NCBI RefSeq assembly: GCF_001590865.1
Contig: NZ_BBUY01000017.1
Coordinates: 24,689-88,688 of the forward strand
Length of the DNA: 64,000 bases
Source of the DNA: Streptomyces sp. NBRC 110611
GTDB lineage: Bacteria > Actinomycetota > Actinomycetes > Streptomycetales > Streptomycetaceae
Direction: 5' to 3'
Numbering within the stretch: the first letter of the stretch is position 1; the number at the start of each line of letters is the position of its first letter. Positions 33,535-41,737 of the stretch are shown here, in pieces. The translations under genes were made by a program, and so were the position numbers. The notes under the pieces are model-generated. The model had not been told where the DNA came from. It did no database searches and saw only the letters and a list, made by a program, of their open reading frames with translations.

Positions 33535-34407
33535 ATGCCGCACCCGCCCCCGGGAACCGAACCGCGTGGAGGACACCTGAAGGGAGATGAACTGAAGGAA
33601 GGTGAACCGAACAGAGACGGACTGAACAGAGGTGAACCGAACAGAGGTGAGCCGCACAGAGTTGGGCCGCACAGAGGTGGGCTGGACGGAAGTGGACTGC
33701 GCGGGCGGGTCGTCGTCCTGATCGGCGGCGGCTCGGGCATCGGGCTCCGGGTCGCCCATCAGGCGACCGCAGCCGGTGCCCGGGTCGTACTCGGCGGCCG
33801 TACGCCCGCCACACTGGAGGCCGCGGCGAAAGGCCTGGGAAGCGCTGCCAGTTGGCGGACCGTGGATGTGACGGACCCCGAGTCCGTGGCCGCCTTCTTC
33901 GGCGCGCTCGACCGCGTCGACCATGTCTTCACCTCGGCCGCTTCGTACCGGGTCGGCCCGATGCTGGAGTTGAGCGACGCGGACGCGGCCAGCCCCTTCA
34001 CCTCCAAATTCTGGGGGCAGTACCAGGTCGCCAAGTACGCGGCGCCACTGCTGCCGGAGGACGGCTCGGTCGTGCTGATGTCCGGCGCCGCGGGGGCCCG
34101 GCCGCCGGCGCCCGCGCCCGCCTACGCCGCCTGCAACGCCGCCATCGAGGGACTCGGCCGGGGACTGGCCGTCGAACTCGCCCCTGTACGCGTCAACGTG
34201 GTCTCCCCGGGCACCGTGGACGGCAACCTCTGGGCCCAGCGGCCCGAGCGGGACCGCGAGGCCAGTTTCGCCCAGTACCGCAGGGACACTCTGCTGCACC
34301 GGCTCGGCACCGAGGACGAGATCGCCCATGCCGTGCTGTTCCTCTTCACCAACCGCTATATGACCGGCTCCACCCTCTACCCGGACGGCGGGTACGCGCT
34401 GCGCTGA
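33535..34407 (+). CDS. SDR-family protein lacking the catalytic Tyr-Lys pair, with repeat N-terminus
   Basis: This 290-residue protein has an SDR Rossmann motif GGGSGIG (64-70), VDVTDP and a C-terminus RVNVVSPGTVDGNLW. The usual YxxxK is Y197AACN201, so the catalytic Lys is Asn; related SDRs without the pair are known. The first 55 residues are an unusual extension encoded by 15-bp repeats (GEPNR, GEPHR). The only in-frame ATG or GTG before the Rossmann motif is 33535, with GAGGA eight bases upstream, so the extension is probably translated. Its function is unknown. Confidence 0.82.
   Translation: MPHPPPGTEPRGGHLKGDELKEGEPNRDGLNRGEPNRGEPHRVGPHRGGLDGSGLRGRVVVLIGGGSGIGLRVAHQATAAGARVVLGGRTPATLEAAAKGLGSAASWRTVDVTDPESVAAFFGALDRVDHVFTSAASYRVGPMLELSDADAASPFTSKFWGQYQVAKYAAPLLPEDGSVVLMSGAAGARPPAPAPAYAACNAAIEGLGRGLAVELAPVRVNVVSPGTVDGNLWAQRPERDREASFAQYRRDTLLHRLGTEDEIAHAVLFLFTNRYMTGSTLYPDGGYALR
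33574..33693 (+). repeat. About eight 15-bp in-frame repeats in the SDR 5' end
   Basis: Consecutive 15-nt units of the form GAACCGAACAGAGGT encode five-residue repeats. The copies closest to each other (33604-33678) are best conserved. Confidence 0.8.
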
Positions 34408-34452
34408 CCACGCTGATCACGCTGACGGTGCGTCCGGGAGCGGGACGCGCCG

Positions 34453-34517
34453 GGGAGGTACCGGCAGGGGCTTGGGAGTACCAGCAGGGGCCGGGAGTAC
34501 GAGCAGGGGCCGGGAGG
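34453..34517. repeat. Three to four imperfect 19-20 bp repeats between convergent genes
   Basis: Units of GGGAGTACCAGCAGGGGCC repeat between the SDR stop and the next gene. No hairpin terminator was seen in this gap. Confidence 0.65.
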
Positions 34518-34524
34518 AGCCGGC

Positions 34525-34848
34525 TCAGGTGTCCAGGCGGGCCGAACGTGCGGCCGGGACCTGGACCTGCTTGCGGGACGGCAGTACGTCGGGCGCACGG
34601 TGCGGCCGGAGGGCGGCGAGTGCGGTCTCGGTCTCCTCCATCAGGCGGTGGTAGGAGACCAGCCGCTGCCACTCGGGGTCGGCGACCCCGGGAACCGTGG
34701 CGTCCCGCTCGGTCCAGCGCCGTACCAGCGCCGCGTACAACGGGGTCTGCCGGGCGACCTCGGAGGTGATCCACCGGGGGGTGACTCCGGGGCGGGGGAG
34801 GAAGGTCTGTCCATGACCTGCGACAGTGCCGGACGTGGGGGCGCTCAT
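34525..34848 (-). CDS. Hypothetical protein, 107 residues
   Basis: This is a soluble, helix-rich small protein with a plausible conserved core, TPRWITSEVARQTPLYAALVRRW and WQRLVSYHRLMEETETALAALR. No known domain was recognised. It is supported as a gene by its start close to a promoter-like AT-rich gap and by the lack of a better frame on the other strand. Its divergent neighbour encodes the Gln/Tyr-rich protein. Confidence 0.6.
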   Translation of the reverse strand: MSAPTSGTVAGHGQTFLPRPGVTPRWITSEVARQTPLYAALVRRWTERDATVPGVADPEWQRLVSYHRLMEETETALAALRPHRAPDVLPSRKQVQVPAARSARLDT

Positions 34849-34880
34849 GGCCCTAGAAACGATAGTCCGGGCTCGGGGTC

Positions 34881-34900
34881 ACTGCGTATAACTGCGTATA
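34881..34900. repeat. Perfect 10-bp tandem duplication in the AT-rich promoter gap
   Basis: ACTGCGTATA occurs twice in direct succession in the divergent gap 34849-35002. It may be a regulator site; no factor is assigned. Confidence 0.6.
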
Positions 34901-35002
34901 TTTGCGGCTCCCCGTACATTCGTCCCGAAGGTGGGGACATAACTCCCGCGAATATCACCTCATGCAGTGATCTATGCTCGATAAGCGGTTCAATCCGGAC
35001 GA

Positions 35003-36262
35003 ATGAACGTTGACGCAGTCATGGAACCGAGGGAGTTGTGGGAGCGCCATGCGGTACTCGCACAGGCGTTTTGCAGCAGCGATGAAGAGGTCCGCCGGAC
35101 GCAGGGACTCCTCGACGAGGCCGAGGCCCGCCGCTCGCGGACCCTGGCCGCCTTCGCCGTGACCGTGGGCAGCGACGCGGTCGTGGCGGACCTTCTCGGC
35201 CTGGACGAACGCGAAGTCCGCCTGGCCCGTCGTACGGTGGGCAAGGACGACGCGCGTGCGGTCGCCAAGAGCCTGCTCTCCCAGCCGCGTGAGCAGGCGG
35301 CCGCGCGTGAGCATCCGGCCGAGCAGGCCCCGGCGCGTGAGCCGGCCGCACCCCACATTCCGCAGCAGACCGCGGCTCCCTCCGCCGTGCCCCCCATGCC
35401 CCAGGCGGCCGCGCCCCCGGCGGCACCCCACCCGATGGCCCAGCCGGCCGCCGGTCAGGCCGGAGTCGGACAGGCCGGGGTCGGCCCTGGAGCCGGGCAG
35501 ACCGGGGCCGGTCAGGCCGGAGTCGGACAGACCGCGGGGCAGGCCATGGCCGGCCCGCTCGCCGCCGGCACGGCCGGTGCGTCGCCCGTCGCCGACTCGG
35601 TCTGGGCGCCCGCACTGGACGCCGTCCTCATGAGCAGCTGGCACACCGGAGTCGACCTCACCGCCCTCGCCACCGAACTCGGCCTGGACGTCCGGCTCTT
35701 GGTGGCCCGCGCCCAGCAACTGTCCCAAGAGACCCGCACCACCCAGCCCGCGCCACCGGGAGGCATCGGCCGTCACCGCAGGATGGCCACGCTCCAGTCC
35801 TCTCCCCAGACCGACACCGGCTATCCGGCGTGGCGCGAGAGACCGGCGCAGCCGCAGCGGGAGCCGTACATGGCGCAGTCGCCACGCGAGCAGTACGACC
35901 ACGAGTCCTGGCGACAGCAGCCGTATCAGAGCCAGGGCCAGGGCCATTACGGCTACCCGGACACTTCCGGTCCCGGCCAGCAGGGGCACCAGAACCACCA
36001 GAGCTATCAGAACCACCAGGGTCATCAGAGCTATCAGAACCACCAGAGTTACCAGGGTTATCAGAGCTACCCGGACTACCAGGCCTACGAAGGGCAGCAG
36101 CACACGTCCCCTGCCGTGACCGCTCCCGCCACGGCCACCGCCGCGTGGGACCCCAGCAGCATCACCGCGTCCCACGACTGGGACGGCATCCTCAGCCAGT
36201 GGGAGGCCACCACCCCCACCACTCCGCCGATCCCCGCCCCCGGCCACAGCGGCGGTGCTTGA
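35003..36262 (+). CDS. Low-complexity Gln/Tyr/His-rich protein with helical N-terminus
   Basis: This 419-residue protein has a helical, HTH-like N-terminal part to about residue 95 (FAVTVGSDAVVADLLGLDEREVRLARRTVGKDDARAVA). An Ala/Pro/Gln linker with AGVGQ repeats follows, then a helical segment (VWAPALDAVLMSSWHTGVDLTALATELGLDVRLL). The Gln/His/Tyr/Asn-rich repeat region is at about 300-370. It ends in WDGILSQWEATTPTTPPI. No signal peptide or membrane segment was seen. The composition resembles prion-like or phase-separating domains, an inference only. No known family was identified. Confidence 0.8.
   Translation: MNVDAVMEPRELWERHAVLAQAFCSSDEEVRRTQGLLDEAEARRSRTLAAFAVTVGSDAVVADLLGLDEREVRLARRTVGKDDARAVAKSLLSQPREQAAAREHPAEQAPAREPAAPHIPQQTAAPSAVPPMPQAAAPPAAPHPMAQPAAGQAGVGQAGVGPGAGQTGAGQAGVGQTAGQAMAGPLAAGTAGASPVADSVWAPALDAVLMSSWHTGVDLTALATELGLDVRLLVARAQQLSQETRTTQPAPPGGIGRHRRMATLQSSPQTDTGYPAWRERPAQPQREPYMAQSPREQYDHESWRQQPYQSQGQGHYGYPDTSGPGQQGHQNHQSYQNHQGHQSYQNHQSYQGYQSYPDYQAYEGQQHTSPAVTAPATATAAWDPSSITASHDWDGILSQWEATTPTTPPIPAPGHSGGA
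35983..36095 (+). repeat. Imperfect repeats encoding NHQSYQ-like units
   Basis: CACCAGAGCTATCAGAAC-like units, 9-18 bp long, are repeated in frame and give alternating NHQ, SYQ and GHQ tripeptides. Confidence 0.75.
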
Positions 36263-36288
36263 CGCGCCCGCCGTTCGATACAGTGGGC

Positions 36289-36372
36289 GGCGAGCCGTGA
36301 CTGGCGCTTGGGTGGAGTACCACCGGGGAGCGGCTCGGCCACTCGAGGTCAGTGCCGCGCGCCTGGGCGATC
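36289..36372 (+). ncRNA. ZTP (pfl) riboswitch upstream of folD
   Basis: The RNA shows the pfl consensus in order: CCGTGACTGGCG (36295-36306), the hairpin-loop segment GGTGGAGTACCACCGGGGAGCG, a variable stem, and the 3' pseudoknot element CGCGCCTGGGCG (36358-36369). A ribosome-binding site (CAGGAG, 36385-36390) follows about 15 bases later. ZTP riboswitches sense the purine intermediate ZMP/ZTP, which builds up when 10-formyl-THF is low, and switch on folate one-carbon genes. A one-carbon gene follows here, which supports the call. A -10-like TACAGT lies at 36279-36284. Confidence 0.92.
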
Positions 36373-36396
36373 CGCCGCGACGCCCAGGAGTCCACG

Positions 36397-37251
36397 ATGT
36401 CCCCTACCGCCCGCCTCATGGACGGCACCGCACTCGCCCGCAGTATCGTCGAACGGGCCGCGGAACGCGCCGCCGCCCTCACCCGGCAGACCGGCCAGAG
36501 CCCTTGCCTGGCGACCGTACTGGTGGGTGACGACCCCGCCTCGGTGACGTACGTCCGTATGAAGCGCGCCCGCTGCGAGAAGGCCGGCATCCGCTCCCGG
36601 CACGTCGCTCTCCCCGCCGCCACCACGACCGCCGAGCTGGTCGACACCATCACCGGGCTCTCGAACGACCCCGATGTGCACGGCATCCTGCTCCAGCACC
36701 CGGTCGGCGCACACATCGACGAGCGCGCCGCTTTCGAGGCCATTGCCCCCGAGAAGGACGTCGACGGCGTCACGTACCACTCCTTCGCCACCATGAGCTT
36801 CGGCGTCGACGGCTTCGCCTCCTGCACGCCCGCGGGCATCCTCCGCCTCCTCGACCACTACGGCGTCGAGCTGGCCGGCAAGCACGCGGTGGTGGTCGGC
36901 CGCAGCGCGATCCTCGGCAAGCCCGTCGGGATGCTGCTGCTCGGGCGCAACGCGACCGTCACCTACTGCCATTCCCGCACCACCGACCTCGCGTCGGTCA
37001 CCCGCCAGGCCGATGTCCTGGTCGCCGCCGTCGGCCGGCCCCGGTTCCTCACCGGCGAACACATCAAGCCCGGCGCCGTCGTCATCGACGCCGGCTACAA
37101 CCCCGGCAATGTCGGCGATGTGGACTTCGACTCGGCGGGCACCCGCGCCTCCCTGATCACCCCGGTCCCCGGCGGCGTCGGCCCCATGACGATCGCGACC
37201 CTGCTCACCCAGACCGTCGATGCCGCGACCCGCCGGCTGCGGGCGGTCTGA
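36397..37251 (+). CDS. folD: Methylenetetrahydrofolate dehydrogenase/cyclohydrolase FolD
   Basis: This 284-residue bifunctional enzyme interconverts 5,10-methylene-THF, 5,10-methenyl-THF and 10-formyl-THF in the cytosol. It has LVGDDPASVTYVRMKRARCEKAGI with the catalytic Lys region, GILLQHPVGAHIDERAAFEAIAPEKDVDG, the NADP site VVVGRSAILGKPVGMLLL and TPVPGGVGPMTIA. Length and motifs are normal. ATG 36397 follows CAGGAG by six bases. A ZTP riboswitch in the leader should raise expression when formyl-folate runs short. Confidence 0.96.
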   Translation: MSPTARLMDGTALARSIVERAAERAAALTRQTGQSPCLATVLVGDDPASVTYVRMKRARCEKAGIRSRHVALPAATTTAELVDTITGLSNDPDVHGILLQHPVGAHIDERAAFEAIAPEKDVDGVTYHSFATMSFGVDGFASCTPAGILRLLDHYGVELAGKHAVVVGRSAILGKPVGMLLLGRNATVTYCHSRTTDLASVTRQADVLVAAVGRPRFLTGEHIKPGAVVIDAGYNPGNVGDVDFDSAGTRASLITPVPGGVGPMTIATLLTQTVDAATRRLRAV

Positions 37252-37341
37252 CACGTCCGTACGTCCGTACGATCACGAGGAGGCACGCACCGCACACGCG
37301 CACCACACAGGGCACACACGACCACCGGAGGCTGAACCGCC

Positions 37342-38187
37342 ATGTCGGAGCAGCGAGTTGTCATCGTGACGGGCGGCGGTACGGGCATCGGCGCCGCCAC
37401 CGCCCGGCTGCTGCGGACCGCCGGCCATCAGGTGGTGATCTCCGGCCGCCGCCCCGAGCCGCTGCACCGCCTCGCCGAGGAGACCGGCGCGCTCGCCCAT
37501 CCCGCCGACGTCACCGACCCCGAGGCCGTGCAGGGCCTCGTCGACGCCACCGTGTCCGCGTACGGACGCCTGGACGGACTCGTCCTCAACGCCGGTATCG
37601 CCCGCAGCGGATCCGTCGGCGACCTGTCGCCGGCGGACTGGGAGGCCGTGATGGCCACCAACGTCACCGGACCCTTCCTCCTCCAGCGCGCCGCCCTCCC
37701 GCACCTCCTGGCGGCCCGCGGCGCGGTCGTCGCCGTGGCCTCGGTATCCGCACTGCGCAACGGCAACGCCAACGCGGCCTATGCGACCTCGAAAGCGGCC
37801 CTGCTCCAGCTCTGCCGCTCGCTCGCGGTCGACTACGGCCGGGACGGCCTGCGCGCCAACATCGTCTGCCCCAGCTGGGTGCGTACCGACATGGCCGACG
37901 GCCGGATGGCCCGTTTCGCCGAGGAGGCCGGGCTCGGGGACGGCGGCGTGGACGCCGCGTACGAGGAGGCCACGCGGCTCCTCCCCGTCGGCCGCCCCGG
38001 CGAGCCGCACGAGATCGCCGAGGCGATCAGCTGGCTGCTCTCGCCCGCCGCGTCCTTCGTCAACGGCGCGGTCCTCCCCCTCGACGGCGGCGCCACGGCC
38101 GTCGACGTCGGCGGCACCGCGTTCAGCTATCGCCTCACACCACGCGACGACAGCCGCGCGGAATCAGACAATCGAAGCTCTGGGTGA
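37342..38187 (+). CDS. Short-chain dehydrogenase/reductase (SDR)
   Basis: This 281-residue classical SDR has the cofactor motif TGGGTGIG near the N-terminus, NAG, an active-site Ser region VASVSALRNG, and intact YATSK. The C-terminus has GAVLPLDGGATAVDVGG. It resembles 3-oxoacyl-ACP-reductase-like SDRs of unknown substrate. It lies 90 bp after folD; GGAGG precedes its ATG. Nothing in context defines the substrate. Confidence 0.93.
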   Translation: MSEQRVVIVTGGGTGIGAATARLLRTAGHQVVISGRRPEPLHRLAEETGALAHPADVTDPEAVQGLVDATVSAYGRLDGLVLNAGIARSGSVGDLSPADWEAVMATNVTGPFLLQRAALPHLLAARGAVVAVASVSALRNGNANAAYATSKAALLQLCRSLAVDYGRDGLRANIVCPSWVRTDMADGRMARFAEEAGLGDGGVDAAYEEATRLLPVGRPGEPHEIAEAISWLLSPAASFVNGAVLPLDGGATAVDVGGTAFSYRLTPRDDSRAESDNRSSG

Positions 38188-38589
38188 CAAAGGCGAAAGA
38201 AGGCCGCTCACCCGCGGGTAACACGAGAGTCGCACGAGGGTTTGATTGCGAAAGGGGATGGAGTTGCGGGCTTGTCCAGCCAAGATCACTGGGCATTCCT
38301 GTGATGAATCGATCCTCCGGTATCTGAATTGTGCCCTTGACGCCGCGCCGAAGACCGGCCGCCGATGCTCCTGAACACATCATCCCCGGACGCCGACTTT
38401 ACTGGTCCGGACTTATGAGCCTGGCGGGAACCCTACCGCGTACCGCCCATAGCCGGATGGGAAGGATGCGATCACGAAGCCCCTCCTATAGCGTCCGGCG
38501 TACCCCGAAACCCGAGTACTTCTGCAGCGGTTCGGCACTTCAGACTTCAGTACGCAACTGCCGAACGCAGGGAGAGGGAGGAGTATCTG
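38188..38589. other. 402-bp intergenic region, less GC-rich
   Basis: No gene, RNA or repeat of note is supported here. The base composition is clearly less GC-rich than the surroundings and continues into the cytolysin-like gene, consistent with an acquired segment. GGGAGAGGGAGGAG directly precedes the next ATG and serves as its ribosome-binding site. Confidence 0.5.
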
Positions 38590-40446
38590 ATGGCAGATTC
38601 AGGGGACGCCGCGCGGGAAGAGGATGCCGTGAAAGGGGCTCCCGAAATCTCCGCATTCGGAACCTCCATCAGAAGCGGCGAAAGGCTGCTGCTGGAATGG
38701 CCGGAGGTGCCCGGCGCGGACCGCTACGAAGTGTGGCGGGTACGTCCTGATGGCTCTCCATGGGACGACGAAGTCTTCGCCACCGACAACACCGGACTGG
38801 ACCTTCCCGTTCCGCAGGACGCGGAGAACAGTGCGCTGGCCGCGTTCCAACTCCAAGCGCTCAGCTGTTCCGCCCCCATCTGCACGTTCCCCATTGTCCC
38901 GAGCGAGGCAAGGAGTGATGCTCCACAGGGAGAGCGGCGGCTTGTGCAGCGAGCCCCTGAGGCGCCGGAGCCCTTTGATCTCGACAACTACTTCCTGGGG
39001 CTGGAGGACTGGGCGCGGCTGGCTCCGCAGTACAAGCGTGAAGTTCGCACGCCACTGGGCGATCCGGTGCGGAACACGGAGCAGGACGACAGCGGATCAT
39101 ACCTGGTCGTCACGCAGCGCTACAGTCTCAGTAAGACGCCCAAGTACCGGGTGGTGCACGATCCGGATGCGGAAGTGCTCTGGCCCGGCGCCTTCATTCA
39201 AGGGCAGCCGGCGTCATATGGGGCCCTGCCGGAACTCGTCATCGACCAGCGCACGCCCATCCAGGTCGCCATCAGCGCCGTCAACGTCAAGAAGACCTCC
39301 GAAGAGATAGCCGAACCCGGCCACGCAAACGTGATCTCGGCTATCAGCGGCATGATCAACGATGAGCCCGGTCGCGCGGAGGCGGTGGCCTACGACATGA
39401 CCGAAGTGGCATCCCTGGAATCTGCTCTGCTGGAACTGGACATATCCGCCAGCTACTTGGGATTCAGTGGGGGAATCACCGGCAGCATCGAGACGAAGAA
39501 GGACGAGAAGAGCATCCTCGCCTTCTACTATCAGCGGGCCTTCACCGTCAGCTGCAATGGGAAGTCCGCTCCGTCCCGCTGGTTCACCGACGACATGACC
39601 GAGGGCGAGATTCGGCTCCAGGAGAAACTTGGCCGCCTTGGGAAACAGAACCCGCCGCTGTATGTGTCCTCGGTCACCTATGGGCGATTCCTGATATTCG
39701 CCTTCACCACCAAGGAAGACACGCTGACCGCCAAAATGGCGATCAGGGCGTCCTACGGGGGGTTCGTCGACGCGACGGTGCGGGGTAGGTACGAGAAGAT
39801 ACTTTCCGAAGCCCGGATCCAGATCATCGCGCAAGGCGGAAAGGACACCAACGTACCGGCGTTGATCAAAACGGGGCGCTTGGCCGAGTACTTCGAAGAG
39901 GCGCCTTCCCTGGCGGACTACACGCCCATCGGTTTCACGCTGAAGTCACTGGTGACCGGCTATGTGGCGAAGCTCGGCGAAACCGCGAACTTCACATCGG
40001 TGCGCCGCGAGAAGCTCCCCTCCAACGTGGTCCGGATATTTCCGGTCTCCCTGTGTGTGGAGATCGACATGGTCATCGGAAAGTGGCCGGTGGGTCCGGT
40101 GACCCTCAAGCCGAGGAATGTCTACGCCGGCGAGAGGCCGAGCGGCACCGAAAGCATCAGCGGAACACTGGAGGACCGGGGAACCCGCTATGCGGCACAC
40201 AACGAGGGGTGGGAGTGGTCGGGCTCGCGCGGTCAGCCGCCACCGTACCCGCAAACCAGTAACCTGTTCTGCCTGACAGGTGATTTCAACGGCGGGTACA
40301 TCAGCTTCGAACCGAGGATCGGCTACACGATGCTGCGCAGTCCGGGCGTTCAGCGCGTAGCGGTGCACCACGGCGACGCCTTCATCTCCGGCAAGCGGTA
40401 TGACTGCACCATCACCTTCGAGTTCCGGGCCAGGGTGGGCGACTGA
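38590..40446 (+). CDS. Cholesterol-dependent-cytolysin-like (thiol-activated cytolysin family) protein
   Basis: This 618-residue protein has an N-terminal fibronectin-III-like domain (about 17-100: LLLEWPEVPGADRYEVWRV) and no signal peptide. Residues about 195-475 follow the order of the CDC core: a WPGAFI segment like the CDC YPGALL, LESALLELDISASYLGF before the FYYQRAFTVS strand, PPLYVSSVTYGRFL (355-368, YGR conserved) and a Gly pair (416-417) in IIAQGGKD. YTPIGFTLKSLV matches the YPISYTSVFL region. The C-terminal 140 residues do not show the tryptophan-rich undecapeptide of CDCs. Pore formation is inferred. A repeat protein gene follows 84 bp downstream. Confidence 0.85.
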   Translation: MADSGDAAREEDAVKGAPEISAFGTSIRSGERLLLEWPEVPGADRYEVWRVRPDGSPWDDEVFATDNTGLDLPVPQDAENSALAAFQLQALSCSAPICTFPIVPSEARSDAPQGERRLVQRAPEAPEPFDLDNYFLGLEDWARLAPQYKREVRTPLGDPVRNTEQDDSGSYLVVTQRYSLSKTPKYRVVHDPDAEVLWPGAFIQGQPASYGALPELVIDQRTPIQVAISAVNVKKTSEEIAEPGHANVISAISGMINDEPGRAEAVAYDMTEVASLESALLELDISASYLGFSGGITGSIETKKDEKSILAFYYQRAFTVSCNGKSAPSRWFTDDMTEGEIRLQEKLGRLGKQNPPLYVSSVTYGRFLIFAFTTKEDTLTAKMAIRASYGGFVDATVRGRYEKILSEARIQIIAQGGKDTNVPALIKTGRLAEYFEEAPSLADYTPIGFTLKSLVTGYVAKLGETANFTSVRREKLPSNVVRIFPVSLCVEIDMVIGKWPVGPVTLKPRNVYAGERPSGTESISGTLEDRGTRYAAHNEGWEWSGSRGQPPPYPQTSNLFCLTGDFNGGYISFEPRIGYTMLRSPGVQRVAVHHGDAFISGKRYDCTITFEFRARVGD

Positions 40447-40530
40447 CCCGTCCCTCAACCAGGCCGGGGTACCGGCGAACGCCGCAGGCCGCGGCGTGAA
40501 CAGCAGGGAAATCCTGGAAAGGCTTCTGGA

Positions 40531-41301
40531 ATGGACGTGGAAGAAACGGAAGAGCCCCAAGGCTCTCCAGGCGCAAAAGAAGAGACGGACTGGCTGTTCG
40601 AGGCCCAGCAGAGAGTGGCGGGACTCGGGCTGGCGCTGCCCGCCCTGGGCGGGCAGGAACCGAAGCCCACCATCGAGTACCGCATCAAGGACGAAACCCC
40701 GGGATCCCCACCCGCCAAGCCGAAGATCAAAAAGAAGGTCTCAGGCCGGAACACCGTAGCGGACCGCAGCTATCCGGTCCTGACCCAACAGGCCATCGCC
40801 ACACGCACGAAGAAGGGCTCATTCGAGGGGACCGTCGACTGCAGCCTCAGCGGCACCGCCGTCAACGTCAGTGCCGTCTCCGGGTCTCAGCACAAGGTGA
40901 CCGCGCAGAGCGTGAAGGCCATCGGCGTCGTGGTCGATCTTCGTGGCATCCGGAACAAACTGGCCGTCATCCACCTCGGCGCCGCACACATCACCGTCAC
41001 CGCCATCTCCGGGAACAACAACGACGTTCGTGCGGAGCTGATCCAGGCGATCGGGGTCCGCGTCAAACTCGATCTCGGCAGCGGAACTCACGTCGTCCTC
41101 TCCGGCGGGAAACTGTCGGTCGCCGCGGTGGCGGGAACCGCCAATTACGTGGAATGCAATGAGCTTTCCGCCGTGGGTGTCCTGCTGGAGTACTACTCCC
41201 ACGGCAAGCCGGTTCAGCGGACGCCCCTGGCCGGCGCACTGGCAGCCACCACGGCGGGCATGCCGGGCGTGGCCACTCCGGTAGCCATTCAGTTCACCTG
41301 A
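40531..41301 (+). CDS. Unknown protein with three internal beta-type repeats, next to cytolysin-like gene
   Basis: This 256-residue protein has no signal peptide and no known family. After a charged N-terminus and a Lys-rich linker (62-70), three repeats of about 42 residues occur: VNVSAVSGSQHKVTAQSVKAIGV (111-133), ITVTAISGNNNDVRAELIQAIGV (154-176) and LSVAAVAGTANYVECNELSAVGV (195-217). All share SxVSG/AxG ... AIGV, which suggests stacked beta-strands. It is preceded by GGAAAG. Same strand and close spacing point to co-transcription with the cytolysin-like gene, so it may be a partner, regulator or immunity protein. Confidence 0.8.
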   Translation: MDVEETEEPQGSPGAKEETDWLFEAQQRVAGLGLALPALGGQEPKPTIEYRIKDETPGSPPAKPKIKKKVSGRNTVADRSYPVLTQQAIATRTKKGSFEGTVDCSLSGTAVNVSAVSGSQHKVTAQSVKAIGVVVDLRGIRNKLAVIHLGAAHITVTAISGNNNDVRAELIQAIGVRVKLDLGSGTHVVLSGGKLSVAAVAGTANYVECNELSAVGVLLEYYSHGKPVQRTPLAGALAATTAGMPGVATPVAIQFT

Positions 41302-41359
41302 GCGACCCGTCAGCTGGTAGCAGCCGGCTCGCGCCCTCGTATCGCTGCCACGCTGCTGC

Positions 41360-41737
41360 TCACTGGGGCCAGAGGGCCTGTGCCAGTGTCGCGCCGGCGA
41401 ACGCGGCGCCGAGGCCGGCCGCCAGGCTGGCGACGACGTTGGCCGCGGAGAAGAAGCGGGCGCCGTCCTCCGCCAGCCGCAGGGTCTCGTAGGAGAACGT
41501 CGAGTACGTCGTCAGGGCCCCGCAGAGGCCGGTGCCGACGAGCAACTGCACCTGGGGGGAGGCCACTCCGGCCGTGACCGCGCCGCTGACCAGGCCGAGG
41601 ACCGTGGAGCCGATGACGTTGACGGTGAGCGTGCCCCAGGGGAAGACGGTGTCGTGCCTGGCCTGTACGGCGCGGTCGGTGAGAAAGCGCAGGGGCGCGC
41701 CGACCATGGCTCCGGCGATGACGAGCAGCCAGTTCAC
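41360..41737 (-). CDS. crcB: Fluoride exporter CrcB/Fluc
   Basis: This 125-residue, four-helix membrane protein has GAMVGAPLRFLTDRAV, the family block FPWGTLTVNVIGSTVLGLVSG and GTGLCGALTTYSTFSYETLRLAEDG with the TTFST-like motif (TTYST here). Fluc channels dimerise in antiparallel fashion to release fluoride. The GTG at 41737 overlaps the preceding DUF190 stop in a GTGA arrangement. Many Streptomyces loci carry two crcB genes; only one is here. Confidence 0.94.
   Translation of the reverse strand: MNWLLVIAGAMVGAPLRFLTDRAVQARHDTVFPWGTLTVNVIGSTVLGLVSGAVTAGVASPQVQLLVGTGLCGALTTYSTFSYETLRLAEDGARFFSAANVVASLAAGLGAAFAGATLAQALWPQ

Noticed and set aside
33604..33693. CRISPR-like repeat array
   Set aside because: The 15-bp units are contiguous without spacers and are in frame with a coding region.
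38188..38589. Small gene or RNA upstream of the cytolysin-like gene
   Set aside because: Frames in this gap have no good start, ribosome-binding site or conserved motif; no RNA family pattern was recognised.
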